From Udeniomyces pyricola (Eukaryota > Basidiomycota > Tremellomycetes > Cystofilobasidiales > Mrakiaceae), in contig BCIK01000021.1 in NCBI GenBank assembly GCA_039545295.1, positions 434,001-498,000 on the forward strand: a stretch of 64,000 nt of DNA. The letters are read 5' to 3'. The notes below the pieces were generated by a model. That model saw nothing but the letters and a program-made list of their open reading frames with translations. It searched no databases and was not told the origin of the DNA. The position numbers were made by a program, and so were the translations under genes. Every line of letters starts with the position of its first letter. The stretch's first letter is position 1. Below, one piece after another: positions 1-12,183 of this stretch.

Positions 1-157
1 GTGTTCGTTGGGAGGAGCCCTGATAGACAATTCAGAGGGGAGGGGAGGGAGGGGGGCTGTATGCTGAGAGCTGATTCCGACGCGTTCTGACATACACGTC
101 CTTGACCAACTCTTACTCTTTCTCATCTCTTTCCTACCATGTCTCCACACACTATAG

Positions 158-2246
158 ATCTGCATCTTTTACCTCGCACTCCGAGGCCTCGACACCGTCG
201 AGGACGACATGACAATCCCCAACGACATCAAGCTCCCGCTGCTTCGAAGCTTCCACGAAAAGCTCTATCAGAAGGGATGGAACTTCAACGGCAACGGCGA
301 AAAGGAAAAGGACAGACCGCTGCTCGTCGATTTCCAGGTTGTTATTGAGGAGTTTGGAAGGCTGGATCAGAAGTAAGCATTGTTCTGGTTCACCGTGCTG
401 CTAGGGAAGAAAGGCAGTCGACCGGACATTTGTTATCATACCCCTCTTCTCGTATGGGCTCTCGCCTGACCTGCTTAAAACACATATGCGTCTTTCTTTA
501 CCGTTCTTCTCCAGTGCGCAGGAGATCATCGCAGACATCACCCGCAAGATGGGCAACGGCATGGCCGATTTCTCCTCGCTCTCAACACCCTCAAAACCCG
601 TGGCCGAAGTCCAAACGCTCGAGCATTTCTCTCTTTACTGTCACTACGTCGCCGGTCTCGTCGGCGAGGGGCTTTCCCGTCTGTTCTCCTCAACGGGCAA
701 AGAACGCGCTTGGCTCAAAGACCAGCTTGTCCTTTCCAATTCTCTGGGTCTCCTCCTGCAAAAGACCAACATCCTCCGAGATATCAAGGAAGACGCCGAT
801 GATGGACGAGGGTTCTGGCCCCGAGAGGTCTACGCTAACCCTCAGTACGGTGGATTCAATTCGCTTCAAGAGCTCGTTCGGCCCGAGAACCAGGACAAGG
901 CGATCTGGGTCCTTAGCGCCATGACGGTCGACGCTTTGGGCCATGCCGTTGACGCTCTCGACTACCTCTCGCTTCTCAAGAACCAGAGTGTCTTCAACTT
1001 CTGTGCCATTCCGGCCGTCATGGCATTGGCAACGCTTGAGCTGTGTTTCATGAACCCGGAGGTTTTCAAGAGAAATGTCAAGATTCGAAAGGCTGCTGCC
1101 GTGAGGGTGAGTCGTGCTTGTAGACCGATCGATATTCATTCATCAATTGACTTCGGTGTGATTGACTCAAATTTCTTTCTCTCCTGTGACTTTGAAGCTC
1201 ATCATGAAATCGACCAACCCGCGAGACGTTGCCTACATGTTCCGAGATTACGCCCGCAAAATTCACGCCAAGGCTGTCCCATCCGACCCGAGTTTCATCA
1301 AGATGAGCATAGCTTGTGGTCGAGTGAGTGATACAAACACCTGATGCTTACCAAGCTTGCGGGTCTTTGCTGGTTGATGGGCTAGGCAAGATTCAAGGAT
1401 TGTATCTGACGTCATCTTACCCTCTTTCTTTTCCCCTCCTTTTCCCTCTTGCATAGATTGAACAATGGACTGAGCACCGTCAGTCTCTTTACCATGCCCT
1501 AGCTACGTACCAACCTTGTCATCTTCCAACCTCAGCTAACGATCCTTGTTTTCCATTACTTGCTCTACCCAGAATATCCCTCATTCATCCTCATCGGTAC
1601 CCCGCAAGCCTCCAACGGTGGCGCGGTTGCCCCTCCGCCCTCGACGCTCGACACGTCCCTCAACGACGCTCGTGTCCGTATCGCCGCTTCCAAAGCCGCT
1701 ATGGATGCTGAGAAAGCCCTTCGTCGACGGGCGAGAGAGCGTGCGGCGTGGAGGGTCAGCAAGGGCTTGCCCCCGCTCGCAGAGGGCACGCTGGAGGGTA
1801 ACGGAGAAGAGATCAATTGGTGGATTTTGATTGCAGCAGGGTGGGTCTTCGTCCATCAGCGAGAACACGGCCTCCTCAAAGAAGGATTCCTTTGCTGATC
1901 TAACATTCTTCTCTCTATCCTGCGATCTTGACTCGAATCCTCACCTTTCTTTTGTCTCGCACCCAGTCTCGCGCTCCTCGCACTCATGGGCATCATGGCC
2001 GGTGGAATAGCTTACATTGTCTTCAAGGTGCGTCTTTCTTTTTCTTTCTTTTCTTTTTCTCTCCTCTTTTTCTTCTTCTTTTCTTCTACCCTCTCTTTCT
2101 CTTCGCTTCGCCCCGTTTGCTTGGGCGTTTGCGTTTTTGTTTTCGTGTTGTCTAAGTTGCTGATGATAACAAAAACAACCCAAAATCCGCTTCGATCTCT
2201 TCTTTACCTCTCTCTTTTGGCTCATGGCCATCAGTTCTCGGATTGA
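158..2246 (+). CDS. ERG9: Squalene synthase (farnesyl-diphosphate farnesyltransferase), 5' partial
   Basis: Joins two farnesyl diphosphates head to head to make squalene, the first committed step of ergosterol synthesis, on the ER membrane. The first in-window exon starts at 158 after an intron acceptor and encodes the family signature [15 protein letters not shown], whose Asp residues bind Mg-diphosphate. A second acidic motif, [18 protein letters not shown], lies near base 770. Exons seen: 158-372, 515-about 1107, about 1198-1323, a short exon near 1457, about 1571-1840, about 1965-2028 and 2235-2246. The C-terminal exons encode a hydrophobic membrane anchor (WWILIAAG, then [19 protein letters not shown]). 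The last exon adds only FSD and the stop. The N-terminal exon or exons lie left of the window; bases 1-157 read as intron. The identification is firm; the small exon near 1457 is the weakest border. Confidence 0.93.
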
Positions 2247-2679
2247 TCGTCGAACACATGGAAGTTGATTTGTACAAGGGGCGAGGAGGACCGAAGGGAA
2301 GGATATATGGTTTTCAAATAATGATCATGACCCTTGGTTTGATGCAAATATTGAGCAAGGCCGCCTCGGAGTATATCATACATGGCGACTGTATTCGCTT
2401 CCTCTCGACGTCACTCTATCAACCATCTGACATCACCTATAGACAATCCAAAGGTCGTGTTGAAGCTAACGAGCAGATATATGAGAGTGGTTATCAATTG
2501 GCAGGTAATTTTATTTCCAATCTAGAAACTAAAAATCCAAACGGGTGTGAAACGCCGCGGCGGGCATTTCATTCGTTTCCCCTGTTAGGAATTTGGTTCC
2601 AGGGCGATCCCTCGAGCCGATTCTTACTTTCGCTCATTCTCTCTGCGATAACCAAGGTAGCCGCGAACTCCATTTGACC
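2247..2679. other. Intergenic region between ERG9 and the FAD oxidase
   Basis: No convincing gene. The open frame from 2243 lacks family motifs. This stretch should hold the ERG9 3' end and the oxidase promoter; no clear TATA box or other motif is asserted. Confidence 0.5.
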
Positions 2680-5024
2680 ATGCCAGCCCAGCCCAACACC
2701 TCAGAACGTATCCTCATTCTTGGTACGTCTCGTACTCTAGCTTTTCATTGCTCTGGGTGTATACGTATGTCGTCAAGTGGGCGCTCAACACGTTAGAACG
2801 GACGATAAGCTCACACGTCGCCCTGATCGGCTTCACCTCCGACTCGGATGATCATGGTCCTGCCGTCGTCGTTTGTACAGGATGTGGCGTCTTTGGAGTC
2901 TCGACGGCGCTTCACTTCCTCAAGGCTGGTTATAAGGACGTCCTGATCATTGACAAGGTGAGCTGCTCGACTCTATCAAACACATTCAAAACCCAAAGGC
3001 GAAACCGGCGCGATTTGCGCTCTCGCTTTGATTGGGAGTCAATCCGGGCGCGATTGAGCTACATACACTCGGATGTCTATTGCGACGCCGAAGACGACGA
3101 CGACCACGGAAAATGAGACTAGCTTCCTTACACTGCCCTTCTTCTCAACGGTTCTTATCAGAGCGACGTTCTCCCTGCGGTTGATGCGGCGTCGACTGAC
3201 CTCAACAAGATCGTTCGGGCAGGCGACTACGCCGATTCAGAATTAGCGAGGTTGAGCGTCCTCGCCGTCGAGGAGTGGAAAAAGGCTGAGTGGGAGGGCT
3301 GCTATCACGAGACTGGTACGTCACATGTCAGAGACGAGGACGTCCAGATAGAGGATCCGGAGCGAAATCGTTGGGAGCAGTGACATCTGAGGAGAGCCAA
3401 AAGGATAGAGAACTTGGTGTCCATATCCGCTTTTTCTTTCTGACTTTGTGTACGCGTGAAACTGACGTAACTTTATTACGTGGTGTCACCTTGGATGATT
3501 GGCTTAAAGGAATTCTGATGACCATGAAGTATGACTTACAACTACATTGACCAGATTGTTATCTTGCGTAACGTCAGCCAGATCCTGATGCTACACCGTT
3601 TTGTTTTCTTTCTTTTTTCGTGTGCGCTTTGTCTCTAGACACGCCGATACGGTTGATTCCTTCACTGCTGGTTGCCGAAAGAATCTCCCAGAGCTTGGCA
3701 TCAATCCCGTCGACCTTCCCACGCCCGCGTCCATCGTCTCCCATTTTCCGCCACATCTCCATCCGTATCTTGGTTCATTCAATGGGAAGCAGGGCTACTT
3801 TAACCCCGTGGGCGGCTGGGTCGAGGCTGCTCGGGCTGTCGAAGTCGCCATGAAGATGGTCCGCCGACTTGGTGGCAAGATTGAAGGTGGCAAGGGCGTC
3901 AGGGACCTGCTGATCAAGGATGGAAAGTGTTCTGGTGTCATTCTCTCGGATGATGAGGTTATGGATGGGTACGACCTCGTTGTTGTTGCGTTGGGAGCTT
4001 GGACGCCCTCGGTCATGCCACAGCATGTCGCCAGCACATGCACGGCTACCGGGCAAGTCGTCGCCAAAACTCAGCTTGACAAGGAGGAAGAACAAGTCTA
4101 TTCGTCCTTCCCGGTCATCCTTGATATGGAGGATGGCTCGTACGTCTTCCCTCCGAATCATCAGGGCATCGTCAAGTCAGCGATTCATGGTGCGTCCTTC
4201 AACTTCAACTTGATGGTTGCGAAATAACTTTACTAGGTATCATACTAAACTCACGCTTCTTTCTATTCTCTTTGCCGGACTAGGCATGGTGAGACTATTG
4301 ATCTGATTCCACGAAGTTCGGGCTCCGTCTCTTTGATGACTCATCCTTCTTCATACTTGTGCCACGACAGGGTTGGCTCAACTACGAGGATTACTCACCA
4401 ACCGTCTCGGTGCCTCGTACGATCAACACACCTGGCGCTCACGAAGGCTTCATTCCCCGAGAAGAGATTGCCAACCTTCGTCAAGGACTCGTTAGTCCTG
4501 CTTGTCCCATCCGCCGTCTGTCATCTTGCGTAAATGGATGAGACTTTAATATGTGTTCTGTTCTTGCTGCTCGCTTTACCAGAGCAAAATCTTCCCCAAG
4601 CTCGGTGCCAAGGACTACATGGGGTACATACTTCATCGATCCACGTCTTTGCGTCTGTCTGTCTTCTTGATAGCTGATCTTGCCTCCTTCGCTTTAACTT
4701 CCGTTTAGAACCCGTCTGTGCTGGTACAACGACGGACCGACGGGGGAGTGGCTCATCGATGCTCCTCCCAATATCTCCAATGTGCTCTTTGCATGCCGTG
4801 ATAGCGGCCATGGCTTCAAATTCCTCCCGACGCTCGGCGCGTTCGTCCTGCAACGATACCTCGGTACCCTCCCACCTTCGCTTGCCGTCAAGTTTTCGTT
4901 TGCGAGCACGGCTACGGACGAAGGCGCGGACCACCGACCAGAAAACACCGAATGGAAGGTTCTTGAGGTCGACAAGCTCGCGACGAGGCTGGACCTTGTC
5001 GCTCCGACCCTGGCGAAGCTTTAA
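2680..5024 (+). CDS. FAD-dependent amine oxidase (sarcosine / fructosyl-amine / pipecolate oxidase type), peroxisomal
   Basis: A DAO-fold flavoprotein expected to oxidise a secondary amine (an N-methyl, pipecolate or fructosyl amino acid), making H2O2. My exon model is 2680-2722, 2881-2957, 3162-3315, 3555-3567, 3639-4189, 4284-4288, 4371-4490, 4583-4623 and 4709-5024. It sums to 1320 bases, a clean 439-residue frame. The dinucleotide-binding motif ILGCGVFGVSTALHF is restored across the first intron. TRLCWYNDGPTGEWLID near the C-terminus carries the Cys that binds FAD covalently in this family. The protein ends in AKL, a type 1 peroxisomal targeting signal. Two micro-exons (13 and 5 bases) are needed to keep frame; the 5-base one restores IHGMGWLNY. 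The exact substrate cannot be read from sequence. The 13-base exon is the least certain part. Confidence 0.85.
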
Positions 5025-5792
5025 ATCTGGATGTTGATCGTCAACGTCATGTCGTTTCTGTCGATATTCTTATTTTTTTCTTTGCGTCTGATATATCCTT
5101 TGGGGACGGATTTCGGGATTTATATTCCTTTTACAACCTTTTTCCTCCCTTGTCCTTCGTGCCTCACATGACGCCATCAATTTTGTGCCCATCTCTGTTT
5201 GTCGATGTTTTTGCTCGGTCGACTATCATTACGTCATGACTCTCTTTTCGTTCCCTCCGTTACCGATCTCGCTTTTGACTATTTCTTTGCATATATGATG
5301 GATGGATAGATGATGGATGATGGAATGGACTGTTGATAGACCATGGCACGCACGGATATGTTTTGGACTGACGAGGGTGATGATGTATAGGGACACTGAC
5401 AGGACGGTCCGGCAAGACAATAATCACGTTCTTTGCATTGCGAACTGGCTTCACACCCGATGAAACGGTTTCGTCCGACACCTTCACACTCTCATTCCTC
5501 GTCGCTGCCATCCGTCTCTGGATTTCCCTCGCCACTACGTTCGGTCCTAAATCTCACTAGATCGGCCCTGCTTGATTGTACGTACATCATCATCACCATC
5601 CTAGTCCGACCATATCCATCGTGCCAAATCTGATCCGGCCTTGGACAGCATCTTCCAGCCCGCAGCTTGTGTTCCTTGGTGTTGAATCACCCAACCAACA
5701 GCATCTATCCTCCACTATCTCCGTCGGTCAACCTCTCCACACCTTCACGCCTCCTTCCCGACGATAATTGGCTCTCAAACTTGGGCTTAATA
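5025..5792. other. Intergenic region, no gene seen
   Basis: Holds the 3' region of the oxidase and the upstream region of the Golgi pH regulator gene. The short open frames here are not conserved-looking. It is pyrimidine-rich and contains ATGGATG-like low-complexity sequence near 5300. Confidence 0.5.
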
Positions 5793-8579
5793 ATGTCTGC
5801 ACCTGCGAGCTTATCGTCCGCTCGCGACTCGTCTCCATTGCTGTTCGATTCGATCCTCCTGTGCTCGATAAGAGCAATCCTCTTTCTCGCCTGCCGACGG
5901 TTCCTCAAGCAAACTCTCAGCCCGGCTCTACGGCGCGTTAGTAAGGAGGAGGAATCGTTGTCGCCATCAGCCGGTCAGAGTGGTAGTCCACGGCAAGACA
6001 TAGACGATGAAGGTCGGTTCTGCCCTTGTTTGGTCGTGGGAAGCTTCTCTTTTGTGCCCTTCTCTTCTCTCGAAATCTTGCGTTGTCTGAGAATGTTTTT
6101 CTTGTTTGATTGCGTGTCATCTGCCCATGCTTCGGAACAGACTCGGCGACTCCTTATCCATCACCACTACCTTCCCCCGGAGGTGATGGCGAAACCCTTC
6201 CATTCACGACGCGTGATGCCTACACGCGCCAAGGTTCCGACGTCAATCTACCGCTCCTTCCCCTTTCAACCTCGACTTCTTCGCTCGGGGGCGAGCCTTC
6301 CTCTTCGAGCGTCTCGGTCAGAAGGGACAAAGGACGCAAGACGCTGACGCTCGAGAACGATCGACAGGGGAGTCGTTTGAGTAAAGGCAAGGATGGGAAA
6401 GGAGCCGGAAGTTGGTACGGGAGGACTGCGAGGTAAGTCTCAACAGCGCCAACAGCCTTGTCTTGGACGTCTTGATCACGATCAAATCACAGCTCCTCAT
6501 TTCGTATGTATTCATTTCCCTTCTGCTTCTTCTTCTTGTCCAATCGCAGGAACGTCTTTTCTCTCTGCTTCTCGGAAAGCTGCCTGCTTTTCGTGCTCGT
6601 GATGTTGGAGAGTATCGATGCTCTAAGCGCATCGTACGTGGCTTTTCTCTCATCTCTGTTCCTCATCTATTCGTCGCAACCATGTCACCTGGCTCTGACT
6701 TGTTTTTTTGTTGTTGTTTTTTCTTTTCGATCTGTCCAACCAGGTCGAGGAGGCTTCATTTCACGATATCCCTCGACTCTCTGGTTATCCTTCTCCTTCT
6801 GGTCGTCCCGTTTCTTCAGTCCCTCCTCATTACTCGCTATCGACCTTCGTCATCTTCGTCTTCGTCTCGTCCGTCAAGAAGTACTATTCTCAGACGCACG
6901 CTTCTGGCATTAATTCCCTTTGGAGCCTGTAGTGTTGCATTTCGAGCGATCCCTGTGCCTGCCGCGATGATTACCGATGGCAGTGAGTGCAGCTGTGCAC
7001 GCTGAAATTGTCCTCTCGCCTTAGCTGGTCTATGGCTGACGTCTCCTGGCCGTTTGGGATCAGGTCTTGTAACGGCATCGCTCGCCAGACTGTCGGTGCT
7101 CGGAGTCATCATCCTAGGTTTACTCTCAGGCTTCGGTTCCATCACAACGGCCTTTTCGTTTTTTCAACTCATGTCCCGATCTCATTGGTCTCCAATCACC
7201 TCTGCAGACTTGATCTCGGCCGAGCGATCGCTGTATCAAACCCGTCACGAGCTCGTTCAGAAACGGGAGGAGCTTCGACGGAAAGGTGGGGGGGAAGCCG
7301 ATCGGGAAGGTGGAGGCTGGATGCGGTCGGTTTTGAGGAATCCGTTTGGAGGACCGAGTGAGAAGGGAGCGTTGGAGCAGGAGATTGCGGGGCTCGAAAT
7401 GATGGAAATCCAGGCTACCAAGAGTCTGGAAGCTATGAAGCAACGAAAGGTGAGTCGAAATGAGTTGCGCTGGTGAGCATATCTCCAAGTCGGAGTTCAC
7501 ACAAAGGCTCATCCGTTTCTGGTTGGTCTACCCATTGGTGCGCCATAGACCCGGATGGAATTCTCATCGACTTTTCGCGGAATGCTCTGGAACGTTGTTG
7601 GCTGTGAGTTCATGCTTTCTCGATCACGAATGGTTTTTTTTTTTACTTTGCAAGCGATTAGACTGAGTCTGGTCTTTCGTTGTTGTTCGATTCGCTCTGT
7701 CTTCATGTGTACTACCACTCTCCAGATCTCTTTGCCGCCTACTGTATCTCTCGACTTGTCATGTGTATCTTCAACCTCTTCATCTATCCTCACTTTGTCA
7801 CGCCGCCCGCGTCATCTTCGCTTCCTTCCCTTGACCCGACGACGGGCAGCGCCTCTCCATCATCGATCGGTGCCAACGACAACAGCACCATCGCTCTTCC
7901 AATTTCGTCGGATGCGACCGTGGTCCCTGTTTTTAACGCCTCGAAACCAAACCCACCTCCAGACTGGCTGTCATACCTTCTCGCATTGGCTCTTTCGCAT
8001 CTCCCGGTCGAAGTCGACGTGCCAGTGTGGTCGAGGCAGATTTCGCTCGGTATGGTCGGTGTCATCATTGGGAGCTCGGTTCAATACGTCATGAAGTGGG
8101 TCGCCAAGGTTTTGAGGCTCGGTAAGGCTAGCGTGGGAGGAGTAGTGTTGCTCCTCGGATTGGGTCAATTGATGGTGAGTCGCAGCCCCCTCCCCACAAC
8201 CCCCCCCCCCCCTGTCTTTTGAGGCGTTATTCTTGGGATGTGTGTTTTGTTTTTGTTTTTGAGTGATTGCAGTGGATGACTGAAGAACGTGACTTGATTT
8301 TTACAGGCGTTGTACCTTCTATCCCTCTTGATCCAACTTCGAACGTCCCTTCCTCCCCCTAGTACGGCCGTACCGAGTTTGATCGATCCAACGTCGTCGT
8401 CATCGACGCCGCCTCCAGCCGCCCTTATCTCGGCCCTACCACCGTTTGAAAAGTTTAATAGTCTGTTTGAGGAGAGTTACTTGGTCGCGGCGTTGGTGAC
8501 GATTGTGGTGAGCTGGCTTGACGCCAAGGCGAACGGGGGGGATGGAGCCGGAGAGATATGGCGCGATGGTGGAGCTTAG
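5793..8579 (+). CDS. Golgi pH regulator / GPR89 (GPHR) family multi-pass membrane protein
   Basis: GPHR proteins are Golgi/ER membrane anion channels needed for Golgi acidification; plant members were described as GTG abscisic-acid receptors. Exons: 5793-6012, 6141-6432, 6550-6633, 6744-6982, 7064-7449, 7549-7603, 7726-8174 and 8307-8579; all phases agree. Several hydrophobic segments are visible, including ones in the 6550 and 6744 exons. The family hallmark GLLSGFGSITTAFSFFQ occurs near 7120. It is followed by the cytoplasmic helix SADLISAERSLYQTRHELV, matching the coiled region of the GPHR N domain. The ABA-GPCR C-terminal domain is recognised by FAAYCISRLVMCIFNLF and by VPVWSRQISLGMVGVIIGS. 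Serine- and proline-rich insertions (near 6300 and 7810) are longer than in animal homologues. The start is the first ATG that splices in frame. Confidence 0.86.
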
Positions 8580-8959
8580 GAGGGGTAGATTGTGAGGTTG
8601 AGATGTGAATGTAATATGTATGTATGATGGGGGAGATACCGGTTGACGGGTTGCAGGATCGAGCCAGTGCGGTGAATTAGTGAGATCTACTAGATGTACG
8701 TCGTCAGTCAGTTGATGGTGTGATATTGATGATGATGATGAATGAAGATAAATCAATGGTGATTGTTACTTGTACTGTTGACGAGGTTGGCACGATAGAT
8801 GATCTGAATTATAAGACAATTATGACTGGTGAAATGTATGTCAATGTATAAATATATAAATATCATATCCAACCCAGGCGTACGTCATGATGGAGTGGTG
8901 ACGATGGAAATGGAGCGAGTCCGATTGGTCCCTTTGGCGTCGATCTGACTGTCATCTAT
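8580..8959. other. Intergenic region, no gene seen
   Basis: AT-richer than the flanking coding DNA, with a short (GAT)n run near 8727 and a TATAAATATATAAATAT stretch near 8848. The latter may be a core promoter element of the downstream gene, about 110 bases before its ATG. Confidence 0.4.
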
Positions 8960-11900
8960 ATGCTGCGACGTCTCTTGCTTCGTACCAACTCCCCATCAAT
9001 CCTTCCCATCCCTCTATTACGCTATCCCATCCCCATCTCCATTCACATCCGACTCATGTCCACTCAACAAGAAACCAAGGCCGTCTGTGATGCTAGCGAG
9101 CTTCAAGAAGGCACCATGTACGCTCCCTTCGATCCCGCCCGAATCAATCCCTACACTCATTAGAATGCCATCTGTCTACTATCGCCCCTCTAACGGGGTG
9201 ACCCATCGTGCCTTTCCATCACCCTTCATCCTCAACCCTAGTCTATACTAACGCTCCCTCATCCTTTGACCCACGCTTCACAGGAAAGAGGTCGCATTCG
9301 GCGAAGGCAAGGTCCTGCTCTCCAAAGTCGGCGGCCAGATCTACGCTTCCTCCAGTCAATGCACCCACTACGGAGCGCCGTTGGTCAAGGGCGTCCTGAC
9401 CGGATCCGGGTGAGAAATCGATTCTGATCGAGAGCCGATGAGAGGAAACTGATGGCATCCAGAAAAGACAAAGAGCTCACGGACGAAACTATCCATCTCT
9501 CCTGCCTCGTTCATGTTGCACCTCAACGAATGCTCTCGGACCTAGGCGGGTCGTTTGGTTAGTCTACTCTTTCCCGCTCCTCTCTCTCCTGTTCCTCTGC
9601 TTCGCTGGCGGCACTCTACCAACATATCGCTAACGTCCATCATTTCCCTCTCATCTTTCAAATAGTCCGTGGCACGGAGCCTGCTTCGGTGAGTCGGCCA
9701 GAAATCGTCGACGACGTGTCCCGATCCGGATCTGTCGAGGTCTTCGTTTGAATCCACTTATACCACATCTTCTGATTTTTTTTTTTCTTCCTTCTGTCTT
9801 CTTCTGGTCATCCTTATCGTCCTACGTAGACATCAAATCTGGCGTTGGTCCTTTCTTTCCCACATTCTTCCTTGCCTCCAATCACCTGCTTCTTCCCGCC
9901 TTGACGTTGCAGATGTATCTCACGCACTCCATCCCGCGTTCGCCTTCTTTCTTTATGTTTTTTCTTGGTCTCGTTTGAGCAGGACATTGAGGATTCCCCC
10001 GGTCTCGACGCGCTCCACTCCTACTCCGCCAAGCTCTCGGACGATTCTCAAAAGATCCTCGTCACCGCCTGCCTCAAGACGGTCGAGTCCAAGAAGGGTA
10101 GGATTCCAACCCGCGACAAAAAGGCGGCCGCCAAGGGTAGCACCCAGGGTGGCGAAGGCGCTGGCAGGGAGAACGAGACGGTCGTCATCGTCGGTGGTGG
10201 AAGTGGAGGTGCTGGAGCAGTCGAGGGCCTTCGGGAGCATGGCTACACCGGCAAGATCATTCTCCTCACTACGGAGCCTCACGGCCCGATCGACCGAACC
10301 AAGATTTCCAAGACCTTTATGCACGACCCGGAGAAGCTCGCTCTTCGTCCCCTCTCAGTCTACACTTCGGCACCATTCTCAGTCGATCTTCGAGTCTCGA
10401 CCGAGGTGACGGAGCTTAAACTGGAGGAGAACAAGGTCGTTCTTAAGGGCGGGGAGGAGATTGCTTACGATAACCTCATCGTTGCTACGGGCGCCAGTCC
10501 GAGGAGCTTGCCGGTCGACGGAGCCGACCTCGAGGGCATTCTCAAGCTAAGGACAATCGAGCACGCTAAAGCTTGCTCAGAGGGTGAGTGATGCTTTCAA
10601 CTTGGTTTAATCTGTTAAGCAATGATAAGAATCAGTGGACTTACCTCGACAGATAAATTCATGTTCTATCACTCGTAGCTGTCGTGGAAGGCAACAAGAT
10701 TGTCCTCGTCGGGTCTTCATTCATCTCCATGGAGGCCGCTGTTTGTGCTTCCAAGAAGAAACTTGGTGAATCAAATTTCCTTTTTTTCTCTCAATGTTGT
10801 TGCGGATTTCATCATCAGTCGAATCTTTTAGTTCGAGTCTGATGTCTGTTACCATGCCATCTTCTCTGCGACTCCACTGGGTTAGCTTCTCTCGATATTA
10901 TTGGGATGGAAAAGTATCCCCTCCAGAACATCCTCGGCGATGGTGAGTAAACCGTTCTCGGGCCCGTCTGTTGTACCAGGCGTGTGTTTTATTTTAACTT
11001 TCATTCATGCTTCTTTTCTCACTCAGAGGTCGGCAAGGGTCTTCAGGAGTTCCATGAGAAGCAAGGGGTCAAGGTGTGTACCCCTTTCCTGCACGTTTTG
11101 CACGTCCTTGTCGAAACCAGTATTTCCTAAACCAGACACTTGGTGGGGTTTTTTTAGTTCCACATGGAGGCAGGCGTCGAAGCGTTCCTGCCCTCTTCAT
11201 CCGACTCTTCTAAGGTCGGAGCTGTCAAACTCAAGGATGGAACCGAGCTTCCATGCGATGCCGTTATTCTTGGTGTCGGAGGTGAGCATCTATCGGCAGG
11301 CGAAAGATAGTCGGATTGTTCTCGTCTGTACATCTACTCATCATGACACACATTTCCTCTGAAACTTTAGCCAAGCCCAACACGGAACTCCTCAAGGCTG
11401 CCGGCGTTCCGATCGAAAAGGACGGAGGAGTCGACGTTGACGAGTACCTCAAGATCAAGGGCAAGACCAACGTCTTTGCCGTCGGTGACATTGCCCGGTA
11501 CCCTTATCAAAACAACCAGACCCGCATCGAGCACTGGAACGTTGCTCAAAACCGTCTGTCCTCCCGGTTCCTTTCGTTGCATCTATTCGGAAACAATCTG
11601 GCTCATGCCTAGACTTTGGTTCCATTTCTGCTTTTCTCTGTGCAGATGGTCGTTGCGTCGGCGCCATCATCTCGTCCCCTAGCACTGCCCCTGCTTTCAC
11701 CAAGCAACCGTTCTTCTGGTCTGCCCAGGGCGGTCAACTTCGTTACGCCGGTCACGCCAAAGACTTTGACGCCGTCCACGTCAAGGGGTCGTCGCTCGAC
11801 CAAAAATTCGAAGCTTACTACGCCAAGGGAGACAAGATCCTCGCCGTCGCTTCGATGGGCGTCGATCCGCTCGTGAGCAAGTCGACCGAGCTGATGAGGT

Positions 11901-12183
11901 TGGGCATGATGCCGTCCATGAGCGATATCAAGGAAGGTCGCAAGGCTGTGTTGGATGTGTACGTGCTTTCTTTGTCTGTCTCTCTTTTTTTTTGGTCGTT
12001 TTTCTTTTTCTTCCTCTCTCCTCACTATCACCTCTTTTCGTCGCTTGGTTGTACTTCCTGCACTTGGAGTGCCGAACTCATCGTGAGGGGGGTCCCGTCA
12101 GATCTTTCAGCTACTAAATCGCTTCTCCTTTTTTTTTTTGACCTCTGAAACTTGACAGCGACATCACTTCCATTACCGCTTGA
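8960..12183 (+). CDS. AIFM3-like flavoprotein: N-terminal Rieske [2Fe-2S] domain plus NAD(P)H-dependent pyridine nucleotide-disulfide reductase domain
   Basis: Resembles AIF-like oxidoreductases that carry a Rieske cluster and probably pass electrons from NAD(P)H through FAD. The N-terminus is Arg/Leu/Ser-rich without acids, like a mitochondrial presequence; an internal ATG (MSTQQ) could give a cytosolic form. The Rieske ligands are CTHYG, encoded by exon 9284-9409, and CPWHG, assembled from micro-exons 9546-9557 (12 bases), 9666-9688 (23) and 9830-9843 (14). These join to give GRVVCPWHGACFDIKSG and then GDIEDSPGLDALHSY from exon 9983-10583. The reductase part shows FAD-binding VVIVGGGSGGAGA, the ATGASPRSLP motif, the NAD site KIVLVGSSFISMEAA and a second FAD motif, TNVFAVGDIARY. 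The last exon completes DITSITA and stops at 12183. Phases agree through all mapped exons. Whether it acts in mitochondria is inference. Confidence 0.88.
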
